8,769 nt of DNA from Oscillospiraceae bacterium (GTDB lineage: Bacteria > Bacillota > Clostridia > Oscillospirales > Ruminococcaceae). Positions within the stretch are counted from its first letter, which is position 1. Every line of letters begins with the position of its first letter. Of this stretch, positions 1 through 5,728 are shown piece by piece. The DNA is taken from positions 1 to 8,769 of the forward strand of contig JAHHUA010000065.1 of NCBI GenBank assembly GCA_020024235.1. The letters run 5' to 3'. The notes beneath the pieces are model-generated. The model made no database searches. It had not been told where the DNA came from and saw only the letters and a program-made list of their open reading frames with translations. The position numbers were made by a program, and so were the translations under genes.

Positions 1-30
1 ATAAATAACAGGGAAATTTTTAAAAAAATT

Positions 31-53
31 AATATGATAATGATTTTCATATT
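31..53. promoter_or_regulatory. Operator: Fur/Zur-type palindrome ahead of the metal-uptake operon
   Basis: Seen: an 11-1-11 inverted repeat centred on G42, with only one mismatched position pair. Its core TGATAATGATTTTCA (35-49) differs at one base from the 7-1-7 Fur-family box TGATAATnATTATCA. Its right edge overlaps the -35 hexamer (52-57), so a bound dimer would block RNA polymerase. Inferred: this is the site through which the Fur-family repressor encoded at 120-545 controls its own operon. The core resembles Fur boxes more than the Bacillus subtilis Zur box, so the metal cannot be assigned from the site alone. Confidence 0.75.
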
Positions 54-79
54 GACTTATTTTTTTTTTTTTATATAAT
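52..79 (+). promoter_or_regulatory. Sigma-A-type promoter of the repressor-znuACB operon
   Basis: The -35 is TTGACT (52-57) and the -10 is TATAAT (74-79), with a 16-nt spacer. Transcription should start near 86, about 34 nt ahead of the first ATG. The spacer contains 13 consecutive T (60-72), which is unusual, and the -35 overlaps the upstream palindrome by two bases. No second promoter was seen before 3152, so the five genes are probably read from here. Confidence 0.75.
60..72 (+). repeat. Homopolymer run of 13 T inside the promoter spacer
   Basis: Positions 60-72 are all T and lie wholly between the -35 and -10 elements. Such mononucleotide runs are prone to slipped-strand length change. 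Here each gained or lost T changes the -35/-10 spacing by one, from the present 16 nt. The run is directly visible; its variability is inferred. Confidence 0.9.
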
Positions 80-119
80 ATTTAATGTTGAAACTTAACA
101 ATTACAAGGTGGTCTTACT

Positions 120-545
120 ATGCAAAAAGCTCAATATCAAACCAAACAAATGTCAGCACTTCTATCATATTTACAAACTGCTGAGGGAGTACATGTTACT
201 GTAAACGATATTAGTCAGGGTCTTAAAGAAATGGGAATATCTTTAGGTACAGCCACAATATATCGAAATCTGGAAAAAATGGCTGCAAAGGGAATTGTTG
301 CAAAATATGTAGTAGACAGTACATCAGGAGCTTGTTATGAGTATTTAGGCAGCAGTGAACATTGTCACAAACCTATATGTTATCACTGTAAATGTGAAAA
401 ATGCGGAAAGCTTATACATCTTCGGTGTCATGAAGTAAATGCTTTGGAGCAACATATTTTAAAAAAACATGGTTTTGAAATGAATTCTGCCAGAACTGTT
501 TTTTACGGTATATGTGAAGAATGCAGACAAAATGATAATTTATAG
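120..545 (+). CDS. Fur-family metal-responsive transcriptional repressor (Zur-like)
   Basis: A 141-residue protein of normal Fur-family length. An N-terminal winged-helix DNA-binding domain (about 1-75) carries the family's recognition-helix segment TIYRNLEKM (46-54). The C-terminal dimerisation and metal domain (about 76-141) has the two CxxC pairs of the structural zinc site, CEKC (92-95) and CEEC (132-135). The sensing region reads HCHKPICYHCKC (81-92) where relatives usually have a His-rich stretch, so Cys82, Cys87 and Cys90 are extra; the protein has nine cysteines. PerR's ligand pattern is not recognisable, which argues against a peroxide sensor. The start is supported by AAGGTGG (106-112), 7 nt ahead of the ATG. 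It is the first gene of a zinc-type ABC transporter operon, 11 nt before znuA, and a Fur-type palindrome overlaps its promoter, so autorepression when metal is plentiful is likely. Zinc is inferred from context; iron or manganese sensing is not excluded. Confidence 0.9.
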   Translation: MQKAQYQTKQMSALLSYLQTAEGVHVTVNDISQGLKEMGISLGTATIYRNLEKMAAKGIVAKYVVDSTSGACYEYLGSSEHCHKPICYHCKCEKCGKLIHLRCHEVNALEQHILKKHGFEMNSARTVFYGICEECRQNDNL

Positions 546-556
546 GAGGTATAAAC

Positions 557-1555
557 ATGAAAAAAGTAATATACCTAATTTTAGCTTTTACTATGGTTTT
601 AAGTATCTTTACAGCCTGCGGAAAAAAAGATGAACAGCTTTCTTCATCTGCTTTGGCAACTGAAAATAAAGATAAAATAAAAATAATTGCCACTGTTTTT
701 CCCGTATATGATTGGATTAGAGAAATAACAGGGGACAGTGACAAGGTGGAACTTACTTTACTTTTGGACAATGGTGTGGATATGCACAGCTATCAGCCCT
801 CTGCTGATGACATTTTGGCAATTTCCAACTGTGATTTGTTTGTATATGTAGGTGGAGAATCTGACAAATGGCTGGATAATACATTAAAACAAATTGCAAA
901 TAAAAATATGAAATCCATAAATCTAATGGAAGTTTTAGGTGAAAATATTAAAGAAGAAAAAATTATCGAAGGTATGGAATCCTATCATAACCACAGCCAT
1001 GAACATGATGATTTGGAATATGATGAGCATATATGGCTTTCCGTTAAAAATGCAAAAATATGCTGCAAAGAAATAGCAGAAACAATTAATGAAATAGATA
1101 AAGACAACTACAATAACAACTATTCTAAAAACTTTGAAAACTATATAAACAAACTTTCTGATTTAGACGAAAAATATACAAAAACAATATCTGAATCCGA
1201 TAAAAACACCCTGCTTTTCGGTGACAGATTTCCGTTTTTATATCTTTTGGATGAATATGGACTTAATTACTATGCGGCTTTTACGGGATGTTCCGCAGAA
1301 ACAGAAGCAAGTTTTAACACAATCACATTCCTTGCAAATAAAATAGATGAACTGGGACTTAAAGTTGTTCTTACATTAGAAAAATCAGATAAAAAAATTG
1401 CAGAAACCATAATCAAAAACACCAATGATAAAAACCAAAAGATTTTGGAACTGGATTCCATGCAGTCAACCACTTCAAAAGACTGTAAAAATGGAGTAAC
1501 CTATCTTTCAATTATGGAAAATAATCTGAAAGTTATAGAAGAATCCTTAAAATAG
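557..1555 (+). CDS. znuA: Zinc-type ABC transporter substrate-binding lipoprotein
   Basis: A 332-residue extracellular metal-capturing protein of the ZnuA/TroA cluster A-I family. A signal peptide with basic MKK and a hydrophobic stretch (4-19) ends in a lipobox variant FTAC, so Cys21 is the likely lipidated N-terminus anchoring it to the membrane outer face. Family metal ligands are visible as His77 in DMHSYQPS and His158 in DEHIW. A short histidine-rich loop lies just before the second (His144, 146, 148, 150), typical of zinc rather than manganese binders. The usual third-histidine position reads GDRFPF (222-227), without His, followed by the GCSAETE motif (244-250). A late Asp300 in LELDS is a candidate last ligand. 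The ribosome binding site AGGAGG overlaps the stop codon of the upstream repressor gene, and znuC follows after 12 nt. It should deliver metal to the ZnuB/ZnuC pump. Manganese is a less likely substrate. Confidence 0.9.
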   Translation: MKKVIYLILAFTMVLSIFTACGKKDEQLSSSALATENKDKIKIIATVFPVYDWIREITGDSDKVELTLLLDNGVDMHSYQPSADDILAISNCDLFVYVGGESDKWLDNTLKQIANKNMKSINLMEVLGENIKEEKIIEGMESYHNHSHEHDDLEYDEHIWLSVKNAKICCKEIAETINEIDKDNYNNNYSKNFENYINKLSDLDEKYTKTISESDKNTLLFGDRFPFLYLLDEYGLNYYAAFTGCSAETEASFNTITFLANKIDELGLKVVLTLEKSDKKIAETIIKNTNDKNQKILELDSMQSTTSKDCKNGVTYLSIMENNLKVIEESLK

Positions 1556-1567
1556 GGAGAATATATT

Positions 1568-2281
1568 ATGTCGTTAATTACATGTGAAAATCTCACTTTA
1601 GGATATGATGGCAAAGCCATACTGCATGATTTGAATTTTTCCGTAAACACGGGAGATTATTTTTGTATAGTAGGGGAAAACGGATCGGGAAAATCCACTT
1701 TAATGAAAACTCTGTTAAATCTTCAATCACCCATAAGCGGAAAAATTATTTTCGGTGATGGCTTAAATCGCAATGAAATAGGCTATTTGCCCCAACAAAC
1801 CATAGTTCAAAAAGATTTTCCGGCCTCAGTAAAGGAAATTGTGCTGTCAGGATGTCAGGGGCGTTGTGGATTAAGGCCTTTTTATAACAAAAAGGAAAAG
1901 ACTCTTGCTGCTGATGCTATGAAAAAAATGATGATTGAACATTTGTCTGACTGCTGCTACAGGGAATTATCCGGAGGACAACAACAGCGTGTACTTTTGG
2001 CAAGAGCACTATGCGCAACCCAAAAAATGCTTATTTTGGATGAACCTGTGTCGGGACTTGACCCTAAAGTTACCGCTGAAATGTATAAAATCATTGAGGA
2101 TATAAATAAAAAAGACAAAATAACTGTTATAATGATTTCCCATGATATAGAATCTGCTGTAAAATATGCAACTCATATTCTTCATATAGGTGATAATATT
2201 TTTTGCAAAACAAAAGAAGAATATCTTAAAATCATTGAGGAAAAAGGATTTTCCCAAAAAGACAAAGGAGAAAACATATGA
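1568..2281 (+). CDS. znuC: Metal (zinc) ABC transporter ATP-binding protein
   Basis: A 237-residue cytoplasmic ATPase that powers metal import through the ZnuB channel. All ABC hallmarks are intact: Walker A GENGSGKST (36-44), Q-loop YLPQQ (73-77), signature LSGGQQQR (134-141), Walker B MLILDEP (154-160) with catalytic Glu159, D-loop SGLD (162-165) and switch His192 in ISHD. Length and motif spacing match the ZnuC/AdcC/MntB group. A short lysine-rich tail follows the last conserved part. The start is supported by AGGGAGA, which overlaps the end of znuA and stands 7 nt before the ATG. Its stop overlaps the znuB start in an ATGA arrangement, suggesting translational coupling and matched amounts of the two subunits. 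Zinc as substrate is inferred from the partner lipoprotein. Confidence 0.93.
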   Translation: MSLITCENLTLGYDGKAILHDLNFSVNTGDYFCIVGENGSGKSTLMKTLLNLQSPISGKIIFGDGLNRNEIGYLPQQTIVQKDFPASVKEIVLSGCQGRCGLRPFYNKKEKTLAADAMKKMMIEHLSDCCYRELSGGQQQRVLLARALCATQKMLILDEPVSGLDPKVTAEMYKIIEDINKKDKITVIMISHDIESAVKYATHILHIGDNIFCKTKEEYLKIIEEKGFSQKDKGENI

Positions 2282-3132
2282 ATGAAATTTTAGCAAAATT
2301 ACAGGAATATTTTCAGTTTCCCTTTGTCAGATATGCCCTGATAGTCGGGGTGCTTACAGCACTTTGCTCCTCATTGCTGGGAGTTACTTTGGTTCTGAAA
2401 AGATTTTCCTTTATCGGAGATGGACTATCCCATGTAGCATTTGGTGCCATAGCTGTAGCCTCCGCTTTAAATCTTACAAATAACATGGTTTTTGTTTTAC
2501 CAGCTACGATAATCTGTGCTGTTTTGCTTTTAAAAACAGGACAAAATACCAAAATTAAAGGTGATGCTGCTGTAGCTATGATTTCTGTCAGTGCTATGGC
2601 AATCGGTTATCTTATAATGAATATTTTTTCTACAGGACCTAATTTGTCAGGAGATGTATGTAGCACTTTGTTTGGTTCAACATCTATCCTCACTCTTACA
2701 AAACAGGATGTGATTTTCTGTGGGGTTTTGTCTGTTATTGTTGTAATTATGTTTACTTTATTTTATAACAAAATTTTTGCTGTAACCTTTGATGAAAATT
2801 TCTCAAAAGCATCAGGAGTAAATGCAGATTTTTATAATTTACTGATTGCCATAATAATAGCTGTAATTATTGTTATGGCTATGAATTTAGTAGGTTCACT
2901 TCTTATTTCGGCTTTGGTAATATTCCCGGCACTTTCCGCTATGAGAATATTTAAAAGTTTCCGTTCAGTTACAATATGTGCAGCTGTTTTGTCAGTGTTC
3001 TGTGCCTTTTTAGGTATGATAATTTCCATAATTTCCGGAACTCCTATAGGCTCAACTATAGTAGCTGTAGATATTACCGCATTTATAATTTTCAGCATAA
3101 TTGGAAAAATGTCAAATTATTTAGGAAAATAA
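2278..3132 (+). CDS. znuB: Metal (zinc) ABC transporter permease, ABC-3 family
   Basis: A 284-residue polytopic membrane protein of the ABC-3 (ZnuB/TroC/MntC) family. It would form the homodimeric channel through which the metal taken from ZnuA enters the cytoplasm. Roughly eight to nine hydrophobic segments are visible, around residues 17-40, 47-65, 69-86, 97-117, 144-163, 186-222 (one or two passes), 231-253 and 258-276. The family motif near the second segment reads DGLSHVAFGA (48-57). A conserved-looking segment SLLISALVIFPALSA (207-221) precedes the cytoplasmic loop expected to contact the ATPase. The start codon lies within the end of znuC (4-nt overlap), with AAAGGAG 7 nt ahead of it inside znuC. 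The next gene starts 19 nt after its stop, with no terminator between. No frameshift or missing segment was noticed. Confidence 0.93.
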   Translation: MNEILAKLQEYFQFPFVRYALIVGVLTALCSSLLGVTLVLKRFSFIGDGLSHVAFGAIAVASALNLTNNMVFVLPATIICAVLLLKTGQNTKIKGDAAVAMISVSAMAIGYLIMNIFSTGPNLSGDVCSTLFGSTSILTLTKQDVIFCGVLSVIVVIMFTLFYNKIFAVTFDENFSKASGVNADFYNLLIAIIIAVIIVMAMNLVGSLLISALVIFPALSAMRIFKSFRSVTICAAVLSVFCAFLGMIISIISGTPIGSTIVAVDITAFIIFSIIGKMSNYLGK

Positions 3133-3151
3133 ATCCAAAAAGGTGGTATTT

Positions 3152-3328
3152 ATGAAAAATCAATGTGAAACATGCAGATATTATATTTATGATGAATACT
3201 GCGGATATTATTACTGCTCCATAAATCTGGATGAAGATGAAATGGGAAATTTTCTTCGCGGAAATACTGACAGCTGTAATTATTACAGTTATGATGATGA
3301 ATACTCTGTTGTAAGAAAACAAAATTAA
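3152..3328 (+). CDS. Small cysteine- and tyrosine-rich protein, DUF6472-like, unknown function
   Basis: A 58-residue acidic protein. It opens with CETC (Cys5, Cys8), has further cysteines at 17, 22 and 42, a run of aromatic residues (ten Tyr, one Phe), an acidic stretch DEDE (27-30) and a C-terminal end DDEYSVVRKQ. This pattern resembles, from memory, a small family of clostridial proteins called DUF6472; that assignment needs a profile search. There is no signal peptide or membrane segment, so it is probably cytoplasmic. The four or five cysteines could hold one zinc ion, but this is inference. The ATG at 3152 is preferred over an in-frame GTG at 3143, because AAAGGTGG (3138-3145) is a good ribosome binding site 6 nt before the ATG and itself covers that GTG. 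It is the last gene before tandem terminators, 19 nt after znuB, so it is probably co-expressed with zinc uptake. Confidence 0.82.
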   Translation: MKNQCETCRYYIYDEYCGYYYCSINLDEDEMGNFLRGNTDSCNYYSYDDEYSVVRKQN

Positions 3329-3357
3329 ATAAAAATCAGTATAAATTTTAATCTGAT

Positions 3358-3391
3358 CCTCTTTATCGGACACCCGGTAAAGAGGGATTTT
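3358..3391 (+). terminator. Intrinsic terminator of the metal-uptake operon, first hairpin
   Basis: A 12-bp stem (3358-3369 with 3374-3385, one G-U pair) closes an ACAC tetraloop and is followed by G, A and five T. The stem contains several G-C pairs and starts 29 nt after the small gene's stop. This is a classic Rho-independent terminator for the + strand genes. Confidence 0.85.
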
Positions 3392-3400
3392 TATATAGAG

Positions 3401-3452
3401 AAAACTAACACTTTGACACACAAAATATAGTGTGCCGAAGTGTTAGTTTTTT
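3401..3452. terminator. Long bidirectional hairpin terminator between convergent genes
   Basis: A perfect 13-bp stem (3401-3413 with 3438-3450) continues through T3414-G3437 and G3415-C3436, a single A-C mismatch, and CACAC (3417-3421) with GTGTG (3430-3434), leaving an 8-base loop. The outer arms are AAAA on the left and TTTTTT on the right, so the same element gives a U-tract to transcripts from either strand. It backs up the first hairpin for the zinc operon. It also lies 19 nt beyond the stop of the convergent phosphatase gene, for which it is the only terminator seen. Confidence 0.85.
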
Positions 3453-3468
3453 AAGTATAAAGATGCTT

Positions 3469-4299
3469 CTATTTGCAGTAAGACTCCATTTCTTCCACAG
3501 CCTGGATTTTTTTGATAATTGCTTTTACTCTGTTTTCCAAATCACTGTTTAAACCGTATTCTGCCGAAACCACATGATTTACACGATTGGCTTTCAGCAA
3601 ATCTTTTGCACTGTCATTACTTTTTTTCGGGTCAAAAACAGCTATAGATTGACCACCATTTGATTTAACCAGTTTCATACAGGGTACATCAGTAAGTCCA
3701 TCGCCTATATAAATCATATTGCGAAATGGGACACGACGTTTTTTTTCAGGGGTAAAACAGTTTAATCTATCAGCACTTTTGCTGTCAATAGTTAAAACCC
3801 CTTTATTAATTCGGAAAAGAAACTGTGTTTTAGCTGTATAATTTACCGCAAATTTAGGCCATTTAATATTGCCGTCTTTATCATACATAAATTCACAGGC
3901 ATATATTTTCTTAAAATATTTTGCAATAGAAGTGCCTTCTATAATTTCCTTAATTCCCGATGAAACTATGTAATGTTCTATACTGACGCCCATTTCTTCT
4001 CCATATTTATTAATTCGCTCAAACCAGCTTTCCACGCCGTCGAAAAACTCTATTCCCTGGCCCAATTCATGAAAATAGTCTTTGGTGATATGCAGATTTT
4101 TATCTTTGCATTTTTCAACCATAAGAAACATATATGCAAGAATATTATCCATTTCTTCACTGTCTGTAAGATTATTCACTTCATTCCAAAAAGTTTCCGA
4201 TTCTATGCCAAGAGCAGGAATAAAACCATATTCCTGCATATCCTTTGTACAAAGTGTTTTATCAAAGTCGTACATCAATGCAACAATGGGCTTGCTCAT
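3469..4299 (-). CDS. HAD-superfamily hydrolase (phosphoserine-phosphatase-like)
   Basis: A 276-residue soluble protein with the haloacid dehalogenase fold motifs. Motif I is DFDKT (11-15), with the nucleophile Asp11 and acid/base Asp13. Motif II is in IVSSG (111-115), motif III probably a lysine in TAKTQFLFRINKG (155-167), and motif IV is GDGLTD (199-204), whose aspartates would bind Mg2+. The cap region between motifs I and II (about 17-105) is helical and resembles the C1 cap of phosphoserine-phosphatase-like members. A phosphomonoesterase activity is likely; the substrate cannot be read from the sequence. The ATG at 4299 is chosen over an upstream in-frame TTG at 4335, because AAAGAGG stands 7 nt before it and the extra 12 residues precede the conserved core. 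It lies 45 nt downstream of the rRNA methyltransferase gene on the same strand, with no hairpin between, so the two are probably co-transcribed. Confidence 0.85.
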   Translation of the reverse strand: MSKPIVALMYDFDKTLCTKDMQEYGFIPALGIESETFWNEVNNLTDSEEMDNILAYMFLMVEKCKDKNLHITKDYFHELGQGIEFFDGVESWFERINKYGEEMGVSIEHYIVSSGIKEIIEGTSIAKYFKKIYACEFMYDKDGNIKWPKFAVNYTAKTQFLFRINKGVLTIDSKSADRLNCFTPEKKRRVPFRNMIYIGDGLTDVPCMKLVKSNGGQSIAVFDPKKSNDSAKDLLKANRVNHVVSAEYGLNSDLENRVKAIIKKIQAVEEMESYCK

Positions 4300-4344
4300 A
4301 AAATTACCTCTTTCTTTGTAAATACAGTTCAGCAAATAAGAATT

Positions 4345-5511
4345 TTAATGTTTAATCAGTTCAACTACACATTCAATATGATTACTGAAAGGGAACATAT
4401 CCACAGGCTGAATATTTTTAGCCTCATAGCCATTCTTAGTAAGATAATCCAAATCTCTGGCCAAAGTTTCAGGATTACAGGATATATATATAACTTTTTT
4501 GGGGGAGAGTGTTACCACCGAATTTAAAAAGGCTTTATCACTGCCGGCTCTTGGCGGGTCCATAAACAAAACATCACAATTAAGTTTTTCTTCAGCCATT
4601 TTTACCATGAATTTTCCTGCATCTTCGCACACAAATCTGATGTTGCTGATATTATTTGCTTTTGCGTTGGTTACAGCATCTTTTACAGCAGCATTATTTG
4701 ATTCAACTCCAATAACTTCTTTAGCATTTTTAGATGCTATAAGTCCTATTGTACCTACACCACAGTAAGCATCAATTACAGTTTCTTCACCTTTTAAGCC
4801 GGCATATTCCATAGCTGTATTATATAATATCTCGGTTTGCTTTGGATTTACCTGATAAAAACTTCTGGCAGAAATTTTAAATTTAAGTCCGCAGAGCATA
4901 TCTTCAATATAACCTTTGCCATATAAAACCTGTTCTTTTTCACCCAACAGCATAGCTGGACCATCAGGATTTATATTAAATATAATTGTTGTTATTTCTG
5001 GATGTATTTTTATAAGTTCAGCAACAAATTTCTTTTTCTGAGGGAAAATAGGGGAGATACCCACAAATACAACCATGATTTCATTGGTTTTAAAACCACG
5101 CTTAACAAGGATATGTCGAAGAAGTCCATGACCGTTAAATTCATTGTACGGTATAATACCCAAATCAATTACCAAACCTCTTATATCCAGTAAAATTTTA
5201 TCGCATAACTTGTCTTCCAAAATACACTTATCAACTTTAACAATAGTTTTGGTAGATGACTGATAAATACCTGAAATAAGACGCTTATCCCTTGTCATTC
5301 CGAAAGCTGCCTGAACTTTGTTTCGATAATTAAGCGGATTTGTCATACCGATTATATCATTTACCTCTCCATATTTATAAAGAAGTTGATCCACTTTTTT
5401 ATATTTCCATTTAAGTTGTTCATTGTATTTCAGATTTTGTAGCTGACAGCCATTGCATTTTTTCCATACAGGGCAGGTTACATTATCATAAAAGTTACTA
5501 TAGTTATCCAT
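4345..5511 (-). CDS. rlmD: 23S rRNA (uracil-5-)-methyltransferase, RumA/RlmD type, lacking a TRAM domain
   Basis: A 388-residue SAM-dependent enzyme of the TrmA/RumA family that adds a methyl group to C5 of specific uridines, in this group mostly of 23S rRNA (U1939, and in some Firmicutes also U747). The N-terminus holds an iron-sulfur cysteine cluster, Cys13, Cys19 and Cys22, with Cys96 as the likely fourth ligand; the first three match the spacing in E. coli RumA. Later come SARSFYQVNP (214-223), SAM motif DAYCGVGTIG (247-256), DPPRAG (318-323), the catalytic cysteine Cys345 in ISCNPETLARDL (343-354), and the likely base Glu380 in HIECVVEL. The roughly 70-residue N-terminal TRAM RNA-binding domain of E. 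coli RumA is absent. The ATG at 5511 has TTGAGG 6 nt upstream; an in-frame TTG at 5523 is part of that ribosome site and is rejected. The exact target uridine is not determinable here. Confidence 0.88.
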   Translation of the reverse strand: MDNYSNFYDNVTCPVWKKCNGCQLQNLKYNEQLKWKYKKVDQLLYKYGEVNDIIGMTNPLNYRNKVQAAFGMTRDKRLISGIYQSSTKTIVKVDKCILEDKLCDKILLDIRGLVIDLGIIPYNEFNGHGLLRHILVKRGFKTNEIMVVFVGISPIFPQKKKFVAELIKIHPEITTIIFNINPDGPAMLLGEKEQVLYGKGYIEDMLCGLKFKISARSFYQVNPKQTEILYNTAMEYAGLKGEETVIDAYCGVGTIGLIASKNAKEVIGVESNNAAVKDAVTNAKANNISNIRFVCEDAGKFMVKMAEEKLNCDVLFMDPPRAGSDKAFLNSVVTLSPKKVIYISCNPETLARDLDYLTKNGYEAKNIQPVDMFPFSNHIECVVELIKH

Positions 5512-5543
5512 ATAATACCTCAATCAATAAATTATTTTCTTTA

Positions 5544-5572
5544 ATTTTAACATATTTATCTTTTATCTACAA
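5544..5572 (-). promoter_or_regulatory. Candidate proximal promoter of rlmD and the HAD gene
   Basis: Read on the - strand: -35 TTGTAG (5572-5567), a 17-nt spacer, and -10 TAAAAT (5549-5544) preceded by TG one base upstream (extended -10). It would give a leader of about 25 nt before the ATG at 5511. The -35 is weak, so this is less certain than the distal candidate. Confidence 0.45.
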
Positions 5573-5596
5573 GTATGAAAGCCTAATAAAAACATA

Positions 5597-5625
5597 TTTA
5601 TAATATTTTATACCAAAAATGTCAA
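5597..5625 (-). promoter_or_regulatory. Candidate distal promoter of rlmD and the HAD gene
   Basis: Read on the - strand: consensus -35 TTGACA (5625-5620), a 17-nt spacer, and -10 TATAAA (5602-5597). Transcription would start near 5590, giving a leader of about 80 nt that is very AT-rich and shows no stable hairpin. It is divergent from the lon promoter, and their -35 elements are about 30 nt apart. Confidence 0.6.
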
Positions 5626-5655
5626 CAATTTATTAAAATTTGTAAGACAATACTG

Positions 5656-5684
5656 TTGATTTAATGCGTGAAAATGTGTATAAT
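5656..5684 (+). promoter_or_regulatory. Sigma-A-type promoter of the lon-ysxC operon
   Basis: The -35 is TTGATT (5656-5661) and the -10 is a perfect TATAAT (5679-5684) with an optimal 17-nt spacer. The start should fall near 5691, about 38 nt before the lon ATG. No CIRCE element (HrcA) or CtsR-type repeat was seen around it, so heat-shock control of those kinds is not supported. Confidence 0.75.
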
Positions 5685-5728
5685 GTATGTTATAAAATAT
5701 ATATTAAAAAAAATACAGGAGATAATAA

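Noticed and set aside
31..72. Palindrome followed by a T run, read as an intrinsic terminator of an upstream gene
   Set aside because: The stem would be only about 7 A-T-rich base pairs around a 9-base loop, 6 nt away from the T run, so it would be weak. The same bases fit an operator plus promoter spacer much better.
412..771. Open frame on the - strand across the repressor/znuA junction
   Set aside because: It lies opposite two well-supported genes, has no family resemblance, and covers their ribosome binding site and stop codon; it is a shadow.
4300..4335. Upstream TTG start for the HAD protein (12 extra residues)
   Set aside because: The ribosome binding site AAAGAGG lies inside this extension, 7 nt ahead of the ATG at 4299.
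3973..4527. Open frame on the + strand opposite the HAD and rlmD genes
   Set aside because: It is rich in Phe, Ile and His, typical of an antisense reading of A/T-rich coding DNA. It has no recognisable domain, and both opposite-strand genes have clear motifs.
5512..5523. Upstream TTG start for the methyltransferase (4 extra residues)
   Set aside because: The TTG is part of the TTGAGG ribosome site that serves the ATG at 5511.
5524..5728. CIRCE (HrcA) or CtsR heat-shock operator in front of lon
   Set aside because: Neither the TTAGCACTC/GAGTGCTAA inverted repeat nor the tandem GGTCAAA-type heptamers is present; only ordinary promoter hexamers were found.
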